DNA of 31,956 bases from an uncultured Eubacteriales bacterium (GCA_910585875.1 CAJUIK010000015.1:1-31956); one strand, 5' to 3'. Positions 8,615 to 16,187 are shown, numbered from the stretch's first letter. The notes: generated from the letters alone by a model not told the origin. Translations and numbers: made by a program.

Positions 8615-8702
8615 TCCCCTTCCAAGCGTCCGCAGGCGCGTCTTGCGCCCGCAGCGCCCAATAACGCTTGACAAAACGCTGGCTTTCCCATCAAAATCCC
8701 TC

Positions 8703-8731
8703 TTTACAAGGCCGGCGCCCTATGATAAGAT
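8703..8731 (+). promoter_or_regulatory. Promoter of the lysine biosynthesis operon
   Basis: TTTACA (8703-8708), 17-base spacer, TAAGAT (8726-8731). The predicted start near 8738 coincides with the first paired bases of the lysine riboswitch. A second TTGACA at about 8668 has no good -10 partner. Confidence 0.75.
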
Positions 8732-8737
8732 AGGCCC

Positions 8738-8900
8738 AGGATAGAGGCGCGGAGCGAATGAGTAACCCTGGGAGCCGGCAGGCGGAGAAAGGGGCCAAAG
8801 GTCAATCCGCCGAACTTTGGGCGCGGGCGCGCGCCCATGGTGGGGCCGCGTTAAAAAAGCGCGGCACTGTCTGCAAGGGACGTTGCAGGGGCGCTATCTT
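8738..8900 (+). ncRNA. Lysine riboswitch (L box) aptamer
   Basis: The sequence carries lysine-riboswitch landmarks in order: AGAGGCGC at 8743-8750, ATGAGTA about ten bases later, a GCCGAA-type core after the second helix, and ACTGTC at about 8866-8871 in the 3' core. Helix P1 is formed by AGGATAG (8738-8744) with CTATCTT (8894-8900). By family knowledge it binds lysine and, when bound, stabilises P1. It sits directly between the operon promoter and an intrinsic terminator, ahead of lysC and dap genes, which is the classic context. Confidence 0.9.
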
Positions 8901-8963
8901 ACAGCGGGGAATGTTTCCTTTTGGATTCCTGCCGGTAAGAGCGCAAGCTCTGCCGGCTTTTTT
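8891..8963 (+). terminator. Riboswitch expression platform: terminator with competing antiterminator
   Basis: The terminator is GCCGG..AGAGC, loop GCAA, GCTCT..CCGGC (8931-8957) followed by six T (8958-8963). An alternative helix pairs GCGCT and CTTAC (8891-8895 and 8898-8902) with GTAAGAGCGC (8935-8944). That helix uses both the 3' strand of riboswitch P1 and the 5' strand of the terminator, so the folds exclude each other: lysine bound gives P1 plus terminator, lysine absent gives the antiterminator and read-through. Confidence 0.88.
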
Positions 8964-9007
8964 CGTTTCTTTGCAGCGGCAAACCAAAAGCGGAAAGGAG
9001 CGGGGCC

Positions 9008-9580
9008 ATGAAAAAAGTCGTCGTATTGGGCTGCCCTGGAGCGGGCAAAAGCGTCTTTGCCGCCAAGCTGCGCCGCCGCGCGGGGCTGCCGCTGATTCAT
9101 CTTGACAACCTGTGGTGGAGGGCCGACCGGACCCATGTTTCCCGGGCGGAATTTGACCAGGCGCTGGCCTCCGTCCTGCATACCGAAGCGTGGATTTTGG
9201 ACGGCGATTTCAGCAGGACCTACGAGGTCCGCGTCAGAGCCTGCGACGCCGTCGTCTTTTTGGATTACGATGAAGCGGTCTGCATGGCCGGGATCAAGGA
9301 GAGGGCAGGCCAAACAAGGCCGGATATCCCCTGGACGGAGGAAGCGCCCGACCCCCTGCTGATCGAGGCTGTGAGGCGCTATCGGGCGGAAAAGCGTCCG
9401 ATTATCCTGAACTTGCTGGAACAATACCCGGAAAAAGAACAATATCTCTTCCGCAGCCGAGAGCAAGCGGAAGAATGGCTGGAAACTCTCCCGCCCGGGC
9501 AAAATTCCCCTTGCTTCGGGTCGTCCGCGGCCAAAACTTCTTCCCCAAACGGGATTGACATAAAGGAGACGCTACAATGA
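9008..9580 (+). CDS. Adenylate-kinase-like P-loop protein (FlaR / topology-modulation type), first gene of the lysine operon
   Basis: This 190-residue protein starts MKKVVVLGCPGAGKSVFA at ATG 9008, 7 bases after AAGGAG. Walker A is GCPGAGKS (residues 8-15); IHLDNLWWRADRTHVSRAEF and WILDGDFSRTYEVRV follow the pattern of the FlaR-like kinase group often annotated as DNA topology modulation protein. The real substrate is unknown; a nucleotide or small-molecule kinase is likely. Family resemblance ends near residue 165; the last 25 or so residues are a non-conserved tail over the lysC ribosome binding site. Its stop overlaps the lysC start as ATGA, and the lysine riboswitch lies upstream, so it is co-transcribed and lysine-controlled with a pathway in which it has no known part. 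Confidence 0.85.
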   Translation: MKKVVVLGCPGAGKSVFAAKLRRRAGLPLIHLDNLWWRADRTHVSRAEFDQALASVLHTEAWILDGDFSRTYEVRVRACDAVVFLDYDEAVCMAGIKERAGQTRPDIPWTEEAPDPLLIEAVRRYRAEKRPIILNLLEQYPEKEQYLFRSREQAEEWLETLPPGQNSPCFGSSAAKTSSPNGIDIKETLQ

Positions 9581-10770
9581 GATTGGTGCATAAATACGGT
9601 GGCAGCAGCGTGGCCACCACGGAAAAAATCATGGCCATCGCCCAACGGGTGGCCCAGCTGCGGCGGGAAGGGACGGATATGGCAGTGGTGTGTTCCGCCA
9701 TGGGCAAAACCACCAACAGCCTCATCGCCCTGGCCAAAAAGGTGAACGACTCCCCCTCCAAACGGGAGATGGACGCCCTGCTTTCCACCGGCGAAATCCA
9801 AACGGTCAGCCTGATGGCCATGGCCCTGCAATCGCTGGGGGTGGACGCCATTTCCATGACAGGCTTTCAATCGGGGTTCATCACCAACGACGTTCATTCC
9901 AAAGCCTTTATCAAGGAAATCAACACCCAGCGGATGGAGCAATACCTGGCGGAAGGCAAGGTCGTGGTGGCCGCCGGCTTCCAGGGCATCACAGAGGACG
10001 GGCATATCACCACCCTGGGCCGGGGAGGCAGCGACACCACCGCCGTGGCCATCGCCGCCAAACTGGGCTGCCCCTGCGAAATCTATACCGACGTGGACGC
10101 GGTCTACACCGTGGACCCCCGGATCTACCCCGCCGCCCGGGCGCTGGAACGCATCTCCTATGAGGAGATGATGGAAATGGCCTCTCTGGGCGCCGGCGTG
10201 CTGGAAACCCGCAGCGTGGAGCTGGCCAAAAAATATGGCGTCAGCCTGTATCTGGGCCGCGCGCTGGAAAACGAAAAGAAAGGAACGACCATTATGAGCC
10301 AACAGGCGTTTTTTGAAGATATGCCCGTCGCCGGCATCAGCATCAAGGAGCATTGCGCCATCGTCTCCTTCCCCCCTATGGATTACAACGCCAGCTCCGC
10401 CGCTTCTATTTTCAGCCTGATTGCGGGGGCCAACATCAACCTGGATATGATCAACCAGAACATTGTAGAGGGCAAAGTAGCCTTCTCTTTCAGCTGCAGC
10501 GACGAGCAGGCCCTGGAGCTGGAGCGGCAGCTGAACGCAAGCCAAGAGGGGCCCGCGCTGCAAATCCGCCGGGACCTGACCCAGCTTTCGCTGGTGGGCG
10601 TGGGCATGGCCACCCACACCGGCGTGGCCGTCCGGGTCTTCCGGACCCTGGCCCAATATCAGATCCCCTATTATCAGATCACCACCTCGGAAATCTCCAT
10701 CTCCTTCACCATCGACAAGGAGAACAAAGAGCAGGCTGTTCAGGCCCTGGCTAAGGAATTCGACCTTTAA
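9577..10770 (+). CDS. lysC: Aspartate kinase
   Basis: This 397-residue monofunctional aspartokinase catalyses ATP-dependent phosphorylation of aspartate, the first step to lysine and diaminopimelate. Motifs: KYGGSS (6-11), GFQG (134-137), GRGGSDTTA (148-156), TDVDAVYTVDPR (171-182), then two ACT domains from about residue 255 to the end (INLDMINQN, VGVGMATHTG), the usual site of feedback inhibition by lysine and/or threonine. There is no fused homoserine dehydrogenase. The start at 9577 has AAAGGAG 8 bases upstream and overlaps the preceding kinase gene by four bases. Placement behind a lysine riboswitch fits a lysine-responsive isozyme. A 160-base gap with its own promoter separates it from dapA. 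Confidence 0.95.
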   Translation: MRLVHKYGGSSVATTEKIMAIAQRVAQLRREGTDMAVVCSAMGKTTNSLIALAKKVNDSPSKREMDALLSTGEIQTVSLMAMALQSLGVDAISMTGFQSGFITNDVHSKAFIKEINTQRMEQYLAEGKVVVAAGFQGITEDGHITTLGRGGSDTTAVAIAAKLGCPCEIYTDVDAVYTVDPRIYPAARALERISYEEMMEMASLGAGVLETRSVELAKKYGVSLYLGRALENEKKGTTIMSQQAFFEDMPVAGISIKEHCAIVSFPPMDYNASSAASIFSLIAGANINLDMINQNIVEGKVAFSFSCSDEQALELERQLNASQEGPALQIRRDLTQLSLVGVGMATHTGVAVRVFRTLAQYQIPYYQITTSEISISFTIDKENKEQAVQALAKEFDL

Positions 10771-10856
10771 TCGGCGGGATCGCGCTTCCTCCTGTCCTCT
10801 GACAGAAGAATATTCAGGCTTTTGTTCTTGAAACGCGCCCCAAAGGAGAAAACCGG

Positions 10857-10885
10857 TGGACATTTTCCTCGTCAACCGATATACT
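10857..10885 (+). promoter_or_regulatory. Internal promoter before dapA
   Basis: TGGACA (10857-10862), 17-base spacer, TATACT (10880-10885). A start near 10892 would give a 38-base leader to dapA ATG 10931. It would allow dapA-dapB-dapH expression when the lysine riboswitch has shut the upstream part. Confidence 0.55.
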
Positions 10886-10930
10886 GGAAACAGAATGACA
10901 GACGACATCAACACAAAAGGAGACTTGATT

Positions 10931-11818
10931 ATGTCCAAACCCATCCGCGTCTTCAGCGGCTCCCTGGTAGCCCTGGTCACCCCCTTCGGCCAGGACGGCC
11001 AGGTGGATTACCAGCAGCTGAGCAAACTGGTGGATTTCCACCTGCAAAACCACACGGACGGTATCGTGGCCCTGGGCACAACCGCCGAAACCCCCACCCT
11101 CTCCCAGGAGGAAAAGGACAAGATCGCCCAAGCCGTTATCAGCCAGGTCGCCGGGCGGATTCCGGTGATCGTCGGCGCCGGCTCCAACGACACAGCCCAC
11201 GCCGCCGCTTTGGCCCGCCGCTACCAGGCCATGGGCGCCGACGGCCTGCTCGTCGTCACCCCCTATTACAACAAGGCCAACAAAAGCGGGATGCTGGCCC
11301 ATTTCCAGACCGTGGCGGACAGCGTGGATATCCCCATCGTCCTCTACAACGTGCCCAGCCGCACCGGCTGCTCCATCCCCCTGGACGTGTTGGCCCAACT
11401 GGCCCAGCACAAAAATATTGTGGGAATCAAAGAGGCCAGCGGCGACATCGCTTATACCGTCGCCTGCGCCAAGCTGGTAGGGCCGGAATTCTGCCTGCTC
11501 TCCGGCAACGACGACATGATTGTGCCTCTGCTTTCTCTGGGCGGCTCCGGCGTCATTTCCGTGCTGGCCAACGTGGCCCCGGCCCAGACCCATCAGCTGG
11601 TGGAAGCCTATCTCTCCGGCGACGCAGATCAGGCCCGCCGGCTCCAGCTGGAATACCTGGACCTGGTGAACGCTCTGTTTATCGAAACCAACCCGGCGCC
11701 GGTGAAAGAGGCTTTGAACCTTCTGGGCTGGCAGGTCGGCCCCTGCCGCCTGCCCCTGGGGCCCCTCAGCGAAGCAAGCCGCCAGCGGCTGGCCCAGGCC
11801 CTGGAAATTTTGAAATAG
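10931..11818 (+). CDS. dapA: 4-hydroxy-tetrahydrodipicolinate synthase
   Basis: This 295-residue protein condenses pyruvate and aspartate semialdehyde. Visible motifs: ALGTTAETPTLS (47-58, the family TT pair, with Ala-Glu-Thr where Gly-Glu-Ser is usual), the active-site tyrosine Tyr139 in LYNVPSRTG, and the Schiff-base lysine Lys167 in GIKEASGD. ATG 10931 is chosen because AAAAGGAG is 8 bases upstream and the length fits the family; an in-frame GTG at 10856 also has AAAGGAG before it, but it would add 25 non-family residues and overlaps a promoter. dapB follows after 34 bases. In a spore former the product also feeds dipicolinate synthesis. Confidence 0.95.
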   Translation: MSKPIRVFSGSLVALVTPFGQDGQVDYQQLSKLVDFHLQNHTDGIVALGTTAETPTLSQEEKDKIAQAVISQVAGRIPVIVGAGSNDTAHAAALARRYQAMGADGLLVVTPYYNKANKSGMLAHFQTVADSVDIPIVLYNVPSRTGCSIPLDVLAQLAQHKNIVGIKEASGDIAYTVACAKLVGPEFCLLSGNDDMIVPLLSLGGSGVISVLANVAPAQTHQLVEAYLSGDADQARRLQLEYLDLVNALFIETNPAPVKEALNLLGWQVGPCRLPLGPLSEASRQRLAQALEILK

Positions 11819-11852
11819 CGGAGACTTTTTGCGAAAGGACGTGGAAAACGGC

Positions 11853-12602
11853 ATGGAAGAGAAAAAAATCGTCGTAGTGGGCTATGGCGCCATGGGCAAG
11901 CGCATTGCCGAAGCCATTGAAAACCACCCGGGCTGGCAGCTCTGGGGAGCTGTGGACCCCATGAACACGCCCCAATGTTACGGCGCTCTGGACGAACTGC
12001 CCCAGCCGCCGGACTTGATCGTCGATTTTTCCCATCCGGCCAATCTGGCTATGATCTGCGATTACGCCCGGCGCAACAGCGTCCCCTGCGTGCTTTCCAC
12101 CACCGGCTTCTCCCCGGCCCAAGAGGATCAGTGCCGGGAGCTCTCGGCCTATGTCCCGGTGGTGCGCACCCAAAACACCTCCCTGGGCGTTAACGTGATG
12201 GAAAAAATCTTGGAAGTGATCACGCCCATTTTGATGGATTCCTTCGACATTGAAATCACAGAAAAGCACCACAACAAAAAAATCGACGCTCCCAGCGGCA
12301 CCGCCAAGATGCTGGCCCAGGCCGTCCAAAAGGCCGGGGATTTCACCGTCCGCCATGGCCGGGAGGGCGTCTGCCCCCGGCAAAAGGGCGAAATCGGCGT
12401 CCACTCCTTGCGGGGGGGCGCCATTGTGGGCGAGCATTCCGTGCTGTTCGCCGGCGAGGGCGAGCTGATTGAAATCAAGCACACCGCCCTGTCCAAGCAG
12501 GTCTTTGTGGCCGGCGCCGTCAAAGCCGCCGAATTTGCCCTGCGGGCTCCCAAGGGCTTCTATTCCATGGGCGACGCTTTGTTTGAGCAGACAAACGCCT
12601 GA
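11853..12602 (+). CDS. dapB: 4-hydroxy-tetrahydrodipicolinate reductase
   Basis: This 249-residue NAD(P)H-dependent reductase makes tetrahydrodipicolinate. The nucleotide-binding loop GYGAMG is at residues 10-15, and the signature EKHHNKKIDAPSGTA, holding the catalytic His pair and Lys, at 137-151. The ATG at 11853 follows AAAGGA with an 11-base spacer; the same GAAAGGACG arrangement precedes dapH, which supports this choice over the in-frame TTG at 11829. It lies between dapA and dapH with short gaps in one operon. Confidence 0.94.
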   Translation: MEEKKIVVVGYGAMGKRIAEAIENHPGWQLWGAVDPMNTPQCYGALDELPQPPDLIVDFSHPANLAMICDYARRNSVPCVLSTTGFSPAQEDQCRELSAYVPVVRTQNTSLGVNVMEKILEVITPILMDSFDIEITEKHHNKKIDAPSGTAKMLAQAVQKAGDFTVRHGREGVCPRQKGEIGVHSLRGGAIVGEHSVLFAGEGELIEIKHTALSKQVFVAGAVKAAEFALRAPKGFYSMGDALFEQTNA

Positions 12603-12630
12603 ATTTGAATCGAAAGGACGACAAAACTTC

Positions 12631-13329
12631 ATGAATACGCAAGAAATCATCGACCGCATCCACAATTCCGTCAAAAAAACCCCGGTGAAGGTCTATGTGC
12701 AGGAAAAGCAGCCGATCCAGTTCCCAGAGAGCTGCCGGGTGTTCGGCGAAGGGCCCTTCAAAGTGGCGTTTGGCGAATGGAGCGATATCCAGCCGGCCCT
12801 GGAGAGCCAGGCCCAGTCCATCGCCCAGTTTGAGGTGGAAAACGACCGCCGCAACAGCGCGATCCCTCTGCTGGACATGAAAAACATCAACGCCCGCATC
12901 GAGCCCGGCGTCACCATCCGGGAGTGTGTGGAAATCGGCGACAACGCGGTCATTATGATGGGCGCCGTCGTCAACATCGGCGCCGTCATCGGCGAAGGGA
13001 CCATGATCGACATGGGCTGCGTGCTGGGCGGCCGGGCCACTGTGGGAAAAAACTGCCACATCGGCGCCGGGACCGTGTTGGCTGGCGTGGTGGAGCCCGC
13101 CAGCGCCCAGCCGGTGATCGTGGAAGACGACGTGGTCGTCGGCGCTAACGCCGTGGTGCTGGAAGGCTGCCGGGTGGGCAAAGGCGCGGTGGTGGCCGCC
13201 GGCGCTGTGGTCATCAGCGACGTGCCCGCCGGCGCCGTCGTAGCCGGCATTCCCGCCAAGGTCGTCAAGCAAAAAGACGCCAAAACAGAGTCCAAAACCG
13301 CCCTGGTGGACGCCCTTCGGAGCCTATAA
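12631..13329 (+). CDS. dapH: Tetrahydrodipicolinate N-acetyltransferase
   Basis: This 232-residue protein has an N-terminal alpha/beta part (to about residue 85) and a left-handed beta-helix of hexapeptide repeats (IEPGVTIRE, IGDNAVIMMGAVVNIGAVIG, VGKNCHIGAGTVLAGVVEP), ending with VAGIPAKVVK. Length and motifs match the acetyl-CoA-dependent DapH of Firmicutes rather than the longer succinyl-type DapD. It makes N-acetyl-2-amino-6-oxopimelate, so this organism uses the acetylase route. ATG 12631 lies 12 bases after AAAGGA. It is the last gene of the lysine operon; a strong terminator follows 20 bases later. Confidence 0.93.
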   Translation: MNTQEIIDRIHNSVKKTPVKVYVQEKQPIQFPESCRVFGEGPFKVAFGEWSDIQPALESQAQSIAQFEVENDRRNSAIPLLDMKNINARIEPGVTIRECVEIGDNAVIMMGAVVNIGAVIGEGTMIDMGCVLGGRATVGKNCHIGAGTVLAGVVEPASAQPVIVEDDVVVGANAVVLEGCRVGKGAVVAAGAVVISDVPAGAVVAGIPAKVVKQKDAKTESKTALVDALRSL

Positions 13330-13347
13330 AAACCGCTCTCATGCAAA

Positions 13348-13380
13348 AACCAGCCCCTCCTTTGAGGGGCTGGTTCTGTT
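13348..13380. terminator. Bidirectional terminator between dapH and the NYN gene
   Basis: A 12-bp stem (13348-13359 with 13364-13375, core AGCCCCTC) closes a 4-base loop CTTT. T-rich sequence follows on the plus strand and five T follow on the minus strand, which suits the convergent genes on both sides. Confidence 0.9.
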
Positions 13381-13421
13381 TCTGTCGACGCTCGGCGCCG
13401 TCGATCGATTAAGCGGATCGA

Positions 13422-14999
13422 TTATTTCCCTTGTAACTGGAATTTCACCTGGCCGTCGGGTTGGATGGCGATGCTCATGGGGCGGATGTATTTTTGATAG
13501 AATTGCTGCCGCTCCGCTTCAGACATTTCAATGCGGGTGGCGCGGAAAGCTTCGGCCAGCATATCGTTGACGTTGAGGCGCACTCGCTGGTCCAGATAGC
13601 GGTAAATCTCCTGAGTCAGGGCGATCAGCTTGATATCGCCGCTGTTTCCTGAATAAAAATCGTCGATAAAACAATAAAAGATGCCGGAATTGGACAGCGC
13701 GGTCTTGATATCCGGGCCGCATTTTTCCCGCTCCACCATCACCAGGAACTGAGCCGTCGGCAGGGCGGAAATCAGGCCCCAATAATCCGAATCGCTGGAA
13801 ACCAACACGAAGGAATCCACTTGATTTTGGTAAAATTCCCGGCAGACCCCGGCCGTCAGGCTGATATCCACCAGAGATTTATTTTGCTTCACCCGCTCGT
13901 TCATGATATGCTCCACTGGAATATCGGTAAAGTTATCCAGAATCCGCCAAGCCACGGCGGTGTGCGGGTCGTCGTACAGCATAATCTTGCTGATTTTCTC
14001 CAGGTTGCCCGAATCCAGGTTTTTCAGCACGGCGCACAGCTTGTACGGGTCGGAATTTTCGCAGTCCACCACCAAAACGGCGTTCATGCTCTCGTCCAGA
14101 AAATCATAGATGTTCCCTTTTGTCAGGCTCCCTGCGTCGGAAACCTTGCTGATATCGATGAACTCGTCGTCATGCCAGCGGTAGAGCAAGGTGACGAATT
14201 TTTTGTCGTTATACAAAATATTCCCTTCGTTGGAAGGGGGCCAGTTCATATAGACCTGATAGGGGTAATTGCTTTTATGCGTGTAATAAAGGTCCGCGGC
14301 GGTTTTGACGCCGCCTTCCGTCAGGCCGTTGGGCATGATAAAAATATCTCGGATATATTTCCAATCCACCCACAGGGGGAATAGATCTTTGCAGTTGTTG
14401 ATGCGGTCGGACAAGGTGCGGTTGATATCGATAATATAATGATTGAGCTTCTGTTTGCTCGATTTGATGATATGAATGCCGTCGTCTATCAGCTGCATGA
14501 CGCAGTCCTGGGGAATCAGGTCGGTCAAGCTCGCCAGACTTCTGTAATTATGAGTCATTTGGTCGTTGATCTGGCCAAAGTTTCGCTCGATGGCGGTCCG
14601 CAACATACAGAGATTTCGGACAATGCGGGCGTTTTTATCCAGCTCCATCTGTCGATAAATTTCCATTTTAGGGGGTTCGTGCTCATTTTCAAAAATCCGT
14701 TTGGGCACGCCCAGCAGATAGGAAACCAGCGATACAATCGTATAGGTGCTGTCCCGATAATAATTCCGCGGAAGGGTCCCCTCTTCGGCGGCTCCCTCCG
14801 CCAGATTCTCTCCTTCTTGCTCCTCTGCTTCCTCGGGCAATTCGCCGGCGGCCTCGGGAGCAGGCGGATAAAGCCCTTCCTCCGACTCGGCTTCTTCTCC
14901 CTGGGGCTCGGGTTCATATCCGCCGGAATATTGAATAGGTTCCTGTTCTTTGCTCACTCTGGATTCTTCGTTGGGTTGATACTGATACAGATCAGACAT
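13422..14999 (-). CDS. NYN/PIN-like domain protein with acidic N-terminal tail
   Basis: This 525-residue soluble protein starts behind AAAGGAG. Residues 10-75 are a disordered tail rich in Glu, Pro and Ala. Residues about 80-300 are a helical region without a recognised domain. Residues about 307-455 look like a NYN nuclease domain of the PIN superfamily: VLVVDCEN (Asp312), then Asp378 in SLVDISLTAGV and the SSDSDYWGLI motif (Asp403, Asp405), followed by a strand-rich end. These acidic residues usually bind metal for RNA cleavage, so an RNA endonuclease or RNA-binding role is plausible but inferred. It is monocistronic, with a promoter upstream (15140-15168) and the shared terminator downstream. 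The target and the role of the long helical region are unknown. Confidence 0.78.
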   Translation of the reverse strand: MSDLYQYQPNEESRVSKEQEPIQYSGGYEPEPQGEEAESEEGLYPPAPEAAGELPEEAEEQEGENLAEGAAEEGTLPRNYYRDSTYTIVSLVSYLLGVPKRIFENEHEPPKMEIYRQMELDKNARIVRNLCMLRTAIERNFGQINDQMTHNYRSLASLTDLIPQDCVMQLIDDGIHIIKSSKQKLNHYIIDINRTLSDRINNCKDLFPLWVDWKYIRDIFIMPNGLTEGGVKTAADLYYTHKSNYPYQVYMNWPPSNEGNILYNDKKFVTLLYRWHDDEFIDISKVSDAGSLTKGNIYDFLDESMNAVLVVDCENSDPYKLCAVLKNLDSGNLEKISKIMLYDDPHTAVAWRILDNFTDIPVEHIMNERVKQNKSLVDISLTAGVCREFYQNQVDSFVLVSSDSDYWGLISALPTAQFLVMVEREKCGPDIKTALSNSGIFYCFIDDFYSGNSGDIKLIALTQEIYRYLDQRVRLNVNDMLAEAFRATRIEMSEAERQQFYQKYIRPMSIAIQPDGQVKFQLQGK

Positions 15000-15139
15000 G
15001 GTTTTCTCCTTTCTTCCAATGATGATTGGGCGCCGGCCTATGGCAAGCGCCTATATTGTGCGTTTCATATAAAACGGACGGGCGCCCCGCCGGTAGCCGA
15101 TTCGGCGCGCCGGCGCTGGCAGGGCGCTATTCTGTACTG

Positions 15140-15168
15140 ATTGTATCACAGTTTTATGCAGAAAGAAA
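15140..15168 (-). promoter_or_regulatory. Probable promoter of the NYN gene
   Basis: Minus strand TTTCTT (15168-15163), 17-base spacer, TACAAT (15145-15140) with TG two bases further upstream. The -35 is weak. The leader would be about 135 bases; apart from GC-rich stretches nothing is recognisable in it. Confidence 0.45.
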
Positions 15169-15213
15169 TGGACATTTGAAAATAAAATTTAAATAGATGT
15201 AGTGAAACATATG

Positions 15214-15250
15214 CAAAAAATAGGAGGCGGCTCAAAAGCCGTCTCCTATT
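15214..15250 (-). terminator. Terminator of the spoIIQ-like gene
   Basis: A 14-bp stem (15219-15232 with 15237-15250, one G-T pair) closes loop CAAA, and a run of T follows on the minus strand (15220-15215). It lies 25 bases after the stop codon of the LytM protein gene. Confidence 0.9.
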
Positions 15251-15274
15251 GCTCCGCAGCGTCCGCCGGTTTTA

Positions 15275-16066
15275 TTATTTCGCGGGCGTCAAAATCGACA
15301 GGGGGTCGATGGGTTTGCCGTCCCGGGCCACCTCCAGATGGATATGGGGCGCCATTTTGCTCTCCACCGCCATAGTGCTGCCTCCGCCGCCCACCACAGC
15401 GCCCATTTTCACTTGGTCGCCCTTTTTGACAGTAGCGTTTTTCATCAGGCCCCGCAGCGTGCTGGTCAGGCCGTCGCCGTGGTCGATGGTCAGGCAGTAG
15501 CCGGTTTGATCGTCAAAAAAGATATCCGTCACCGTGCCGTCGCCGATGGCGCAGACCTTGCCGCCGTCGTCGCAGGCGATGTCCACTCCATTGTGAACCC
15601 GCCAATCGCCCATAGTTTCATCCTTCACCAGCTGGTCGCCGGAAAATTCCCGCAGCACCTGGCCGTTTTGCACTGGGCTGATAAAGGTTTCTGCTTTGGG
15701 CGCGGCGGTCTGTTCCGCCTGCTCTATGGGGATCTGGGCGCTGGCCGGGGCGTTTTTTTCCTTTTTCTTATCCTCCGCCTCGGCGGGCTTGGATGGGTTG
15801 TCCGCCGGCTTGGGCAGGGCCTCCTGGGCCTCTTGCTTGGGATCGGTCTGCTCCGGCTGCGAAACAGGCGGCGTTTGAACCGCGTCGTTCACCGCGCCGC
15901 TGATTTGCAAGGGCTCGTCTACAAAGTCTTCCTCGCCGCCTGTGAAAAACAATACATAACCCGAAACCCCGATGGCCGCGGCGCACAGGGCAAGGACAAT
16001 GTAAAACCCTTTTCCAGCGACAAAGTCGGATACTTTGTCCATCCATCCTGAATTTTTCTGCTGCAT
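15275..16066 (-). CDS. spoIIQ: SpoIIQ-like M23 (LytM) protein
   Basis: This 263-residue protein starts MQQKNSGWMDKVSDF at 16066, 8 bases after GGAGGTG; the longer frame to 16150 has no ribosome binding site. One membrane segment (about 20-42) is followed by a Pro/Glu/Lys-rich linker to about residue 125 and a LytM/M23 domain. The zinc-site residues are all present: His158 and Asp162 in HNGVDIA, and His241/His243 in HIHLEV. It lies downstream of spoIID in the same direction. In Firmicutes SpoIIQ sits in the forespore membrane and binds SpoIIIAH across the intermembrane space; clostridial forms keep the metal site lost in Bacillus, as seen here. A hairpin covers its ribosome binding site. It could alternatively be a general LytM endopeptidase. 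Confidence 0.82.
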   Translation of the reverse strand: MQQKNSGWMDKVSDFVAGKGFYIVLALCAAAIGVSGYVLFFTGGEEDFVDEPLQISGAVNDAVQTPPVSQPEQTDPKQEAQEALPKPADNPSKPAEAEDKKKEKNAPASAQIPIEQAEQTAAPKAETFISPVQNGQVLREFSGDQLVKDETMGDWRVHNGVDIACDDGGKVCAIGDGTVTDIFFDDQTGYCLTIDHGDGLTSTLRGLMKNATVKKGDQVKMGAVVGGGGSTMAVESKMAPHIHLEVARDGKPIDPLSILTPAK

Positions 16067-16076
16067 ATCATTAGCA

Positions 16077-16125
16077 CCTCCGCTGGTAGTATTGCCACGG
16101 CCGGGCCAGTCTATACCAGCGGAGG
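16077..16125 (-). promoter_or_regulatory. Hairpin that sequesters the spoIIQ ribosome binding site
   Basis: A perfect 12-bp inverted repeat (CCTCCGCTGGTA at 16077-16088, TACCAGCGGAGG at 16114-16125) has a 25-base loop. In the minus-strand transcript the second arm contains the GGAGG of the spoIIQ ribosome binding site, so the folded RNA should block initiation. There is no T run, so it is not an ordinary terminator. Confidence 0.6.
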
Positions 16126-16187
16126 GCGCGGAGAGCGCCGGGCTTTTCAAAATTTTCTAAAAATAGAGGGCGGCGCAAAACGGGCGA

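Noticed and set aside
8668..8696. Upstream TTGACA as the lysine operon promoter
   Set aside because: The -10 position (TCAAAA) is poor; the TTTACA-TAAGAT pair fits better and starts at the riboswitch.
8758..9105. 115-codon plus-strand frame across the riboswitch
   Set aside because: It lies over the lysine aptamer and terminator and is not translated from a credible start.
10856..10930. GTG 10856 as the dapA start
   Set aside because: It has AAAGGAG upstream, but would add 25 residues absent from the family and overlaps a promoter whose start lies downstream of it.
9379..10980. Long minus-strand open frame of 533 codons opposite lysC
   Set aside because: It is a shadow of the GC-rich codon pattern; lysC has clear motifs, and the minus frame is rich in His/Gly/Gln without domains.
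10814..11854. Minus-strand open frame of 346 codons opposite dapA
   Set aside because: dapA shows all active-site motifs; the opposite frame is low-complexity Gly/His/Val.
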